Of a DNA stretch of 64,000 nt, positions 38,701 to 50,700 are shown piece after piece. Made by a program: the position numbers and the translations under genes. This DNA comes from Echinometra lucunter (Eukaryota > Echinodermata > Echinoidea > Camarodonta > Echinometridae), in the NCBI GenBank assembly GCA_029962745.1, contig CM057162.1:23622104-23686103 (forward strand), written 5' to 3'. The notes below the pieces were generated by a model that worked only from the letters and a program-made list of their open reading frames with translations, had not been told where the DNA came from and did not search any database. The first letter of the stretch is position 1; every line of letters starts with the position of its first letter.

Positions 38701-41700
38701 GGGTATCTTGCATGTACATGTATAAAACCGTGGTGGGCATGAACTTGAGTAATAGTTAGGACATTGGTTGCGGCACGCTGTTGTTGAAAACCTCAGTTAA
38801 AGAAAGAGTAATGATGATTGCTTCTTGTAAAGCACCGGTATCTACCTTGGCTGGTGCCTCATGGTGCTTTATCGCTTTAAATGACTTGCATAATTCAATA
38901 TGCTTAATCAGTGGGTCAGTAAAGAAGTTTGTTTTCCACAATTCTCATTGTTCACAATATTTTTTTTGTGATGTAAAGTTTATTGGCTAGATGCATTCCT
39001 ATGTTGAAAGGCAGTGGTTTCATTTTTAACTTGAGTGAATAATGTATTTTCCTAAATGATGCTAAGGAATGCCTGACATAGCAACAACACTTTGGTTTTT
39101 CAATATTTGTCAAAAAGCATTAGTGCACCCTTATTTCATGCAATTTTTCATACAGCTGATTGTTCTGTGACCTGTCACAATGGAGGTACCTGTGTGGCTA
39201 ACCAGTGTACCTGTCCAGGCATGCGGGGCATAGCAACACAACAACACTTTATTTAAAATGATTGTCAAGAACTGTTATTTGACCCTTATTCCATGCTATT
39301 GTTTCATAGAGCTGACTGCTCTGTGACCTGTCACAATGGAGGTACCTGTGTGGCTAACCAGTGTACCTGTCCAGGCATGCCTAACATATAAAAAACACTT
39401 TAATTTTTCAGTGTTTCTCAAAAACTCCTGTTATACCCTTATTCCATGCTATTGTTTCATACAGCTGACTGTTCTGTGACCTGTCATAATGGAGGTACCT
39501 GTGTGGCTAACCAGTGTATCTGTCCAGAAAGCTTTAGTGGTTTGCAGTGTGAACGCAGAGGTGAGTGAATTAGCCCCTGTCTTTATACAGTCATCACATT
39601 CAATGAAATTACTGCCTATCATTGGTAAATGTTGACTTTGGCTCTCTATTCAGTTGTACCTTAAACCACGATGAGTGCAGATCAAAAACCTTTAGTATTT
39701 GTGTTTTTAACATTATTCTCCAACCATTATGTTGTACTATAGATTTATGCGGATTTCCAACAAAGTTCGTCTTTATTTTGTATACATGTTAGGTTTTTGA
39801 TGTTGTTTAAAGATTACAGATGCTCACCTCAACTTTGCAGAAGGGGTGGAATTGATTTGAATGGAATTATTTTGTTAATTAACTGAAAAAGACCCTCTTG
39901 AAATGATAATACAAATGCTTTACTTAAAGATTAAAAAAGGATATTATTATAGGAGAACATCATATATTCACAGGGGACTTAATTGAATTACAATATTGTT
40001 ATAAATTACATTTTATGAATTACACTATATTTCCATTCTGACAAGCTTGTAACAAATTGAGTTTTGTGATTTTAACCAGTGTTTTTCAATCAGCATATCT
40101 TAACGCTCAGCCATCCAGATATTTCAACTACTGTTATTCTCTCTATGCATTGCCCCACAGTTGGCCCAGACTATGTCATCACAGTAACCCCACCTGTCGA
40201 CCAAGTTCCTCTGATTGGCAATGATGTTAGCTATGTGTGCCAGATAGCAACCACCAGTAACTACCCCCGCCCTGCCTGGACCTCACCAGGGGGTGTGGCA
40301 GTCTTGCCCATTGGACAAGGTAAACACTCTTCAAGTCTTTAGTATGTTTTGAGGACTTTTTTAGACCTCACTTATAATGGTACAAGTGAGATTTTCACTG
40401 CATTGCAGGCCTAAGTATTTTATGTGTACATGTACTTGTATAGAGGCGTATGTGAACAGTATGGCAGCTTCACAAGTGGAGGCTTTCAGTAACACCATGT
40501 TGTGGCCTCAGTGAAAGGCTGTTGTTATTTTCTTTTACAGAAAAAAAAAAAGACAGATGGGCAGCTGTAGGATGTACCTTTATGGATATCTCGTTCTTGT
40601 CATTATAGTTGAGGTTTGACCATTCCTAACATAATCATGTTAGCTACGTGTATGCGTTTCAGATAGCAGCCACCTGTAACTACCCCTGCCCCACCTGAAC
40701 CTCACCGGGAGGTGGGGTGGCAGGGTTACCCTTTGGAAAAGGTAAAAAAAAAAATCATTAATGAATTGAATCTGACCAAGGTTAAAAGTCATAAGGTCAA
40801 TGAACTTTCTGCAACAAGCACATTGAATTGAGTTATAATCACCAAATTGATACCACAGGTACATCTTTTTAAAGGTGCAGGTCATCTTTGAAAATAAGTG
40901 GAATCTGAAGAAGGTCAAAAGGTCAAGTAACTTTTTGCAAAAAGCACTGTAATCACAAAACTTTTTATTGATTTGAGGTAGAATCACAACATTCATCTCA
41001 AAAATACATTTTTTGAAGGTGCAGGTCAAGTTCAAAATGAGTTGAATCTGACCAAGGTAAAAGCTCAAAAGGTCAGTGAAGTTTTTGCAAGCGCCCCTCA
41101 TGTACTCCGACCACAATTTTCACTAAATCAGAATGCTGCCATGACAATTTGCTTAATGCAGGCGAGACCGCCAAGGGCATTTCACTTGTTATTTTACATT
41201 GCTTCTTCGTACCTGATATTACTTCTGAATCAATGACATTTACAATTTTTATCATGATCAGGTGGCACAGAACATCTCAATGTCCAGTATGTTTCTGACC
41301 GCGAGTCACGTCTAGTCATCCAGGACCTCACACCCAACGATAATGGAATTTACACCTGCTATATAGGAACTCTCACCAACTCAGTTGTCATCTCTGTTGA
41401 AAGTGAGTGTATGGTGTTGTTTAAGTAAAATTTTTACAAGTTAGAATTATTTTCAAAAGCTACAACAAGTGTTGGCATTTATCTTTGAGCATGATTGGAT
41501 ACACAGTTGCGGAGTTTCTTCATTTTTCATGAAAAATGAAAGGTACCTGTGAAAGTCATATTGCTAAATGCATGAAAGTTATCAACTATTGCCCAGTGAT
41601 TTTGAAACACTTTAAAATATACATGTAGAATAGTAACTACAAAAAAGTTTGCTGTTACAATTATTGCCAGTCTATGCAAGAAATAGAATATAATACATGT

Positions 41701-44700
41701 TACTATTTGTACCTTCATTCACAGTATTTACAAATATATTGGGTGTCCCAGAAAAAAATGGAACGGTGGATTTTCAGTACTTTCTTTAAAAAGGTAAACA
41801 AAGTTTTTACATCAGCGGGTAAAGCATCTTATTCGAAAGAGACTGATACAAAGATCATTGAATTTGGTTCAGTAATTTTTATTCTATGCCCATTTCTTAA
41901 AATACAGCATTTTTCATATTTCGCACGTTTTTAGCGGCAGTTTTGTGCCCTGAGGCACACCGGCCTTCAGTGTTACCTCTTCAGACATGTGACCACGATA
42001 CGATGTGCGATGACAGCAGAATGGTGTCAGGAATGGCCTTTCATTTGGCATGTTTTGCTATTCACATGCATCAGTGGGCTTCCCTCAAACATCATACTAT
42101 GAAAGGCCGTCCCAACTCAATTCTACTCTCACTGGTCTCCAAAAAATTGAAAATGACTTTATTTCAAGAAACTGGCATAGAAACAAAATTACTTTACCAA
42201 ATTCAATGATCTTGGTATCATTCTTTTAGGTAGAGGATGCTTTACCCAAAGATGTAGAAATATTACATACTTTTTGAAGGTAAAGTACTGAAAATCCGCT
42301 GTTTCCCTTTTTCTGGGACACCCGGTATAGCCTTAGATTTATACATCATTATCAATGAGTTTTGAATAATTTTTTTCTCTTCCTTCAGTTCCTGATTGCC
42401 CAGGACCCTGTCAGAATGGGGGAACTTGTGCAGCGGGAACCTGTGTATGTCCGAATGGATTCTCTGGGGTGCTGTGTGATAGACCAAGTAGGTTATTTTC
42501 TGAATTATAGAACTGTAGCAAAAGGGATGATTCAGGTTGGCTTGATGGATTCTTAGGCCTCTTATATTTATGTAGTGGTTCTAAAGCAGGCGTCTGGAAC
42601 GCGAACTGCAAAAATGCAAAAATCAAGAAGTCTGATGTGACATATTGGTATACAAATAATGAATGTTTATGAGTGCAATGGACAGAATATTTCATGAGGT
42701 GAAAGATGAAATGATCCATGAATGGATCAATAATTTCATCTTTCAGCGAATGAAATATTCTGTCCATTGCACGAATGAAAAAACATTAATTATTTGTTTT
42801 ATACGACACCTAAAAATAGATCAAATCGCAATAAATCAATAGCGCTATACGCTAGCGCGCTGTTCGTGGTGCACTCTGCAAACGCAAGCGTTTTACATAC
42901 GTAGTGTGCTGGGCTCTCGCGTTCGTGCAATGGAGCAAATCGTATGGATCCAAGATTGCACGGTAAATGGAGCCACAATTGCACAAATGATGATGTCATA
43001 GTGCAGTGGGACAAATGATCAATATCAAACAACCAATCAAATGACAGGGATCTATTTAGGTGTTATATAAAACAAAATATTAGCAAAGATCAGGCAACAA
43101 GGAGATTGTATATCAATTCACAAGGTCTACATAATACCCATGCAATTACCAGTCATTGTTTGAAAAATATGATTTTCAATAATTTTACATTTTGCATTCT
43201 GAATGCATTCTTTCGCACCACAACATTAACATAAGAGGCCTTAATGGATTTGCTGGCATTCTCTGTGACAAACCAGATATGGTAGCACGATAATAATGGA
43301 AAATGTAAAGTACATTTAGTTGTAGTGATGATAATCGTAGTTATTGATTTGTAAGTAATAATCTAAAAACACATAATTCAATTTGAAAGTGTTGCAGTTA
43401 TTCAAGAAGTAAAAATTCATAAACCCTGCAACCTCTTTGAATATAGTACAATTGAAGCAGTATCATCCTTAAAATCTCTTGAAATATTTTGTCTTAAATA
43501 GTTAGTGTTTTAAAATGATTTGTATTACTAACATTGCTGAATGTTATTGCCCTTGGCAGCATACACCATTCAGATAAGACCCGTTGGCCAGGCAAACAAT
43601 GTACTTGGAGGCAGTATCAGGATGTCATGTGAGATAGATGGTGCTCGCCCAGCTTACCTTCAGCCTAGATGGACAGGACCAGACAATCAGCCAGTCAGCA
43701 CAGGTAAAAACAGCAGCCATGCCACCTTTTTTATCCAGTAATGATCAAACATTAGTTCTTCAACCAATCTTGTCATTTTTTTCTCTTTTGGAAGGAATTT
43801 TATAAGATATTGGGCTATTCCACATTTATGGTGAGGTTAGAATATTTGAATTTGTTATTTGAATTTGTTTTTTTATTTGATATTTTGATTGCATTTAATC
43901 GCAGGAAATTCTTTGAATGCTGTAATTAGTAAAAATGGTAGCCGAGCCGTATCCATAGTATCCATTGTGCACAAACTTGCTTTTATTTCTAGATCCCAAC
44001 TCCAGAGTGTTCAGCATTGCTACGTCAATGTTGGCGAACCAGCTGGTGATCTCAAACCTACAAGCTTCAGACCAAGGCACCTTTACCTGTACTGTTGGCC
44101 CTGTCATTGCTACTTTCTCAATTGTGGTTGAAGGCAAGTCTCGTCATACAGTGTCACATAAGACAGGATTTCAACAAAAAGATTGAACATGGTATCCTGA
44201 AAGGGTATCAGTTACAAAGCAGTATTTTCCTTTGTTTGTTTGGGTTTTCATTCTGGTATATTGCATTTGAAATATTAGCTTCAAATACTTCTTCATTCAT
44301 GAGGTAGTAGAAGTATAATACTGACATTGCATGTGTAATAGCAACTAATGAGTAAACTCGACCAGGCAATAGCATGTCCATGCAGGCCCTTAAAATTAAA
44401 TCAAATCTTAGTTTAATCAAGGCTTTGATATAGAATCAATCCCCTATGTGCTCTAGAATTCTTTACAATTCTTACACCTCTTGAAATTTTAAGATTGTAC
44501 TTTTATCATTTCCGAAAGAATACAAATATAATTTGTCAAAAATTTTGACATTCAGGCAAGAAATGAATGTCTCTGAACATGGTCTTGTAAGGATTTTTTT
44601 CTTTATTGTTCTATCTTGTGCAGAACCTCGATGCCGAATACCCTGTCAGAATGGAGGCTCTTGCGTGAGAGGTTCCTGTGTGTGTCCAACAGGCTACAGT

Positions 44701-47700
44701 GGAATTGCATGTGAAACCAGAGGTGAGATGATTTTATCCATGTACATTATATGACTTATTTTAACATTCAGTGAGTTGACTCTCCTCTAACATAATAAAT
44801 TTAGCCTTTGAGAAATCCTCCCTTTAAAAGGGCACTGAGTTGATATAAGTTCCGCCTTCATCACAGAAGAATCTGTGCAAATGAACATGGGTCACAGCCA
44901 TAGGTTTTCTTTTGTTTTTTCCATGGTTCTTGTAAATTATATGCTAGTAGGATGTGGCTTTATCTTGTGTAAGATCACTATTTAGACTTCGTACCTGCAT
45001 TGGAAGGAGATGCCAGTTTTTAGTTATTGAACCTTCTAAACCTTCTGAAGTTTCCACCAGCAGGGCAGCATACTGCAAGTCGCCAGCTTGCTGCTCTTGT
45101 GTTAGTCAGAGCACCTGAACCTCTGTGTGGTGACTTTACCCAACTTTAATAACAGATATATATAAAAACGAGATTTGTAGCTCCACTTGCCTGTATGTTT
45201 TAGGCTTGAGTACTCCTAGCTTTTTTCTCATGTAATTATTGATACTCCATAATACGTAGATCCTCAAGACGTGAGAATTAAGATCACACCAAACCGTCAG
45301 GGTGTATCTCAGATTGGCCAAGACCTGGAGATCCTCTGTGAGATCCTGGGCACCAGCATCTACCAGAACCCTATGTGGAAGGGACCATCTGGACAACTTG
45401 TCCCTGGAGCCACTGCAGAACGGAACAACCTGAGGGTCCAGGAGGTCTATGAGACACCCTCAGCAACCAGACTGTACATCAATGGACTTAGCCTTGCAGA
45501 TCGGGGCCAGTATATCTGTATGGTTGGACCAGTCATGGCAAGATTTACCCTTATGGTGACAGGTCAGTTTTTGTGATGTGGATACAGTCAGACCTGTATG
45601 TTAAAGTCCCCAGTACTCCATTTTCTAAAATGCAAATTCATTGTTCTTCAGTGTTCTAAACTTCAATTTCTGTATTCTTTGGTGAAATGTACAAAACATA
45701 TGACAAAGCAATAAATTTATTGTAAATATAATAAAAGTCTAAAAGCAGGAAAAAACCCCACGTAAGTTACCCTAATAACACTGCAGTAGATCTAATGTTA
45801 TGTACATATACATGCAGACACAACTGAAGCTTTGTGAACACATGCTGGACACTGTGAACAGGTTTCATCAAAATTTGTGCTGATGCACAGTATTGTTTTA
45901 TTGCAATTTGCTTTTTTTAATGTTTTTCGCTGTATTTTTCGTAGTTCAAATTTTTTGGCCTAAAAGATCATGTTTCCGTGCATTCCGTGTTCTTTATGAA
46001 TCCAAAGATCCTAATACTTTCCGACGGCCACCCTTTTCAGTATACTGTGCATACATGAACATGTTATAACTACATTGGATATGTTGTTATTCAAATATAC
46101 GTATCTTATACAATCAAAATTTATCATTTTACATTAAGACGTATCTTCGCTGTCTTAAAGTATACACCACAGATATAAGTTGATGAAATACTCTACACAA
46201 ACAAGGCAAAGATAAAATGTAATCTGTATTGAAGAGCCTTGAAGAAATGTTTACAATTCTCACATTTTAGTTGTGATATCTTTCGATCAAGAAGACTGTC
46301 AAAAAGTTATTGACTCATCATCTCTCTTTCACAGCTCCTTTGTGCAACCCACCCTGCATGAATGGAGGTACCTGTAACAATGGGCGATGTATCTGTCACC
46401 CTGGCTACACTGGAGAAATATGTCAAAACCAAGGTGACACTTGAGCTTTATTATTCAACCCTATCTATATGACCTAATGTAGATTAAGTTATTACAAATA
46501 AGAATGCTAAAAAAAAAAAAATGTAAATTGTTGTGGATAGAGTACCTGAGATGAACTTCAAGAATGAAAAATGAAATCACTGTTCTTGAGGCAACCCTTC
46601 ATTTAAGGAAAGACCACTTCTTTTCCAAAGAAATTTGTAGGAGGGGATTTGAAATTTAGGTGTAAATTGCTGCTGATGAGAGTAAAACTAAGTTGGTGAA
46701 AACAAAAGTTAGGCTTTTGTCATATTGCAATATTCTCATCATGCTCTTTTGAATCATGTTGAAGCAGATGCTCACTTGAATTGCATCAGGAGTGCTGATG
46801 GTTTTTTTTTGTAACCCTATGGAAGGACGTTGAACATTATTGGCCAACATGTGGTATTTTGCTATCTTTTTATTGCACTTTCGCCTTTGGGCAATTTTTT
46901 AATGTGTTTTGTGCATTTTGACCATGGAGAGGTGAACAGGTCTTGCATGTAATTCATTGCCTTTTACGTAAAAGAATCGAAAGTGCTGATTTTGCAGTAT
47001 TTAGTTTTATGGGTGTAGCATGTTTTGGAACTTTTTTTCTTCCTCTGAAAGATTTTATCAAATCATTCCAGAACAAAATCATTCAACAAATGCATGTAAA
47101 TGTTATAACTTAACTGTATAACAAACATGTTTTGGAAACTAAGCTCTTCAATGATGATATTCATGCATCTTCCATTACAGGGGGTTTCGCTCTCAGCATA
47201 CGTCAGGTTGGAAGCACCCCACCCATCCAGGGAGCAAACCTACGCTTCTCCTGCCAGTCCTCTGGGGCTGGTCTTCTCCAGAATCCTGTATGGAGGGATC
47301 CCAGGGGACAGAGAATCACCAGTCAACAAGGTTGGTCTTCCATTTGAATAGAAACATTGATAGAGAGAAATAGAATTATGTTTACCTGTAGGAAGCTTTC
47401 AGAAATGTATTGAAATGTATATACACCTGGAATGCAGGAGACATAAAAATTGGTGATATTTTTGCTATATTAGTAAAATGTATTTGCACTGGGTTTTTCT
47501 AGATGTTTTGAAAAAAAAATATGCAAAAAATCTCTACACATTTTGTCATCATCTGCTGTGCTTTTAATGCCAGGAGATTCATGGTCTGATGAAAGTATCC
47601 AATTATTTGTTTAAGTGACCGATTCTGATTAATTGTATTCTAATCCTCAGTCAATCCTCTTTTTCCAAAGAGTTTAATTTGGTCTTTTTCACAAGTTAGT

Positions 47701-50700
47701 TTCCAAAAGAAAAGTTCACAGTTCCCAATAAAAAATGAATGTTCCTCTTTTTTTGTGTGCCATTCCTGTAAACTTTGTCATGTTCCACAATCCTCTGTTT
47801 CTAGCCTCTTCCAGCATCACTCCATGGTCTTTCACCTCTCTCTCTCTCTTCTGACCAGTGTAAACATTAGCACCTAATACATCTCTCTGAGATGTGTCTA
47901 AGTGCTTTACAGAAATGTTATTACCTTGGTCATCGGATTCAGGCTTTCCCGCACATAATGTATGCACCTTCTCCACTCTTGAAGGAGCATTCCAGTCTGA
48001 TGCCATTTTACAGGTGCTCACAATGCTAAACAAATCACAATGACTTTCGCATCCTACCGGGTACCCACTTAACAGCTGGGTGGAGAGTGGCCAATGTAGA
48101 TTCATATCTTGCCAAAGGACATTAGTGCCGTGGCAGAGATTCGAACCCCTTGTGGTTCAAAGACGGGAGACTTATCCACTGGGCCACAACACCTCTTTCA
48201 TCAGTTAAAGATATTCTTTTCATTGATACTCTCATCATTTTGTTTTTAGGACTGGCAGATCGTGTCTATGTTGAAGTGATATCACCATCTACAACCACCC
48301 TAGTCATTAATAACATCTCACCGATTGATGCAGGCAGCTATGCTTGTGTCCTAGGAACGGTTACTTCTACTCTGAATATACATATCAATGGTAAGTTTTC
48401 TAAGTACGTTATTCATAATTGTTTGTAATAATAAGTGAAAAGGCTGATATTTTGGACAGTAGTGAAGATTAAAACAATTTGCAGGCTGATGCAGGCAGCT
48501 ATGCTTGCATCTTTTGCAAAGTACTTCTGCTCTTAGTATCCATATCAGTGGTCAGCTTTGTTGATATGATCCTTTATAAGTATAAGAATGCAATAGGTGG
48601 CTTATTTATGTTAACTATAAAGTGGTATTGATTGATTGACTGATTGATGAGACAGAAAACTGGAAGTGCTGCTAATAATTGGTCACACAATTTATTATAC
48701 AACTGATTACATCTCACCCAAAGCGGTTGCAGATGTTCTGTACTATCTTCAAGTGCATATGAAATAAATGCATGTGAACTGAATGAAGGTTGTTGTTCAT
48801 TTCAGCTCCTGTGATCCCATGTAACCCACCTTGTCAGAACGGAGGCACATGCCGTGATGGGACATGTATCTGTCACCGAGGATTCTCAGGCCAGGCCTGT
48901 GAGAGGATAGGTAATGCATACAGACTCTGTTAACTTTAGTCTTCAGTGAATTTATTCTTTATAGTGAATTGTAATTGCACGTTAAAGGCGTGTTTTAATA
49001 TCCAGCGGCAAATCCCCCAAACTCCTGCGTTTTTTTCTATACGTCACTTATGATAATGGGATGCACATTAATGCATCTATTGAACTTAATGCCTCTGAAG
49101 ATTGATTAGCCTGTTTTGTGTTTGTAAGTCATGCTGCATCCTTCACCTCATGCAATAGATTAAGTATTGTTCTCATTACCACTGAACACACTGTGGCTGT
49201 ATATTAATATACTATGCCTATATGTCATGCTACAATTCAAGAGTTTGTGAGACCTTCTCAAATGTGAGGAAAGCCCATACCCATTAACAATTCAACATTT
49301 CTGCACTATGTTTCCTGTATCCTGCTACAGGTCAAGAGTGTGTGAGACCCTGTCAGAATGGAGGAACCTGTCTGAATGGCATCTGTCAATGTGTACCAGG
49401 ATACTCTGGTATTGACTGTGGAAATGCAGGTAAGAACGTAATGAAGATGATCCTCTATTTATCTGTTACACACTAATTATTAAAAAAAAATTAGCAAATG
49501 AGGGAAAAACTCTAAAAGCTTTGTGACACAGTAGCAGGAAGTTTTGTTATTGCCTGCCCATTTTAGGGGTAAATATGCTCAAATCGCATTTCTGTTCCTT
49601 TTTTTGGTCTCATTTTTATAATTTTTACAATCAACATTGTTGTCATTTGTATTATATTTTGACATCATCTATATTGCCAAGACTGAAACCTGGTATTTGT
49701 AGCAATGATTGTATGAAATCTACCCTGTATATTCATTACTGATAGTAACAAGTTCAACTCTCAAGTGTCCAATTTACTTTAGAACATTGAATTATGTCTT
49801 TGATTCTTCAGGGTAATTCTTGTTTTCAGGATGTCATAAGAGCAAAGATTGCAACAAATGATTTCTTTTCCTGTTCACAGATATCAGGATCGTTCCTCCC
49901 CCAACCTCTACATTGGTTGTTGGCCAGAATACAACCTTTGTCTGTGAGATTTCAGATCAGCTGGGTTACTTTAATCCAACTTGGCTTGGACCTAGTGGTG
50001 CAGCTATCAATGTCATGTCTGGTGAGTTGATGATATCAACGGTTCAGTGCAACTATCTGCATTTTTAGAAATTTTGATAAATCTTGAAATGAAGATCTGT
50101 TGCACTGACACACTGCAGTTTAAAGCAGATAGCCATATCTATTTTGGGTGATACCCAGCTGCAGCAAAGTTTGCTGTAGAAACCATTATTACCAATGGGT
50201 TCCTGGTCTCTACTGGATCATTTTGATTTTGAAATCTCATTTTGACCCAAAATGCAGATAGCCCTTTGTTGCACTAAACCCTTGATATAGGCTATTTGGA
50301 ATGTACACATCTCTTTGGAACTACATAAATCCAGTAATAACTGATTTTTGTTTATTTGCAGGCAAGGACTGAATGTTATGAATGCTTCGATGATGATGAT
50401 GATGGTGATGATGATGATAATGATTTTTATTATTACCAATGTAATATTTATCATTATCATTATTTTACCATTACATTTATCATTATTAGTACCACTGATA
50501 TTATTATGTTTTAACATTTTTATTTTCACATGTATTTATCACTCTTGTCCTCCTTTTGATAATTATACCATTATGGCCATTATTTTTCATATTGTATCCT
50601 GCAAAGTTATACTTAAATATGTTTTGAATGATTTAAGTTGAGTTGAGATGCATTCTGGAAGGAATGAGATTTTCAAACTCAATTCATATGACAAAAAAAT

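Larger units (their letters stand above)
42552..43243. mobile_element. CTTAGGC-family TIR element, copy C, with nested insert
   Basis: Ends cttaggcctcttat / ataagaggcctta, flanked by ATGGATT on both sides (42545-42551 and 43244-43250). Interrupted from about 42650 to 43078 by a foreign segment. Confidence 0.8.
42510..43280 (+). pseudogene. Decayed EGF19 copy split by a TIR element
   Basis: 42510-42551 resembles the middle of exon 42, and 43244-43280 ([11 protein letters not shown] reading) its end. The two pieces join at ATGGATT, the duplicated target of the element at 42552-43243. Confidence 0.65.

Noticed and set aside
38756..38990. Overlapping plus and minus frames of about 60-70 codons
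   Set aside because: Intronic, no domain, no splice context; likely chance.
39156..39381. Two extra EGF domains
   Set aside because: Both copies stop before the sixth Cys and have no donor.
40640..41116. 158-codon minus-strand frame, one of the longest in the window
   Set aside because: It overlaps a decayed exon 40 copy and degenerate tandem repeats on the other strand; composition is that of repeat DNA.
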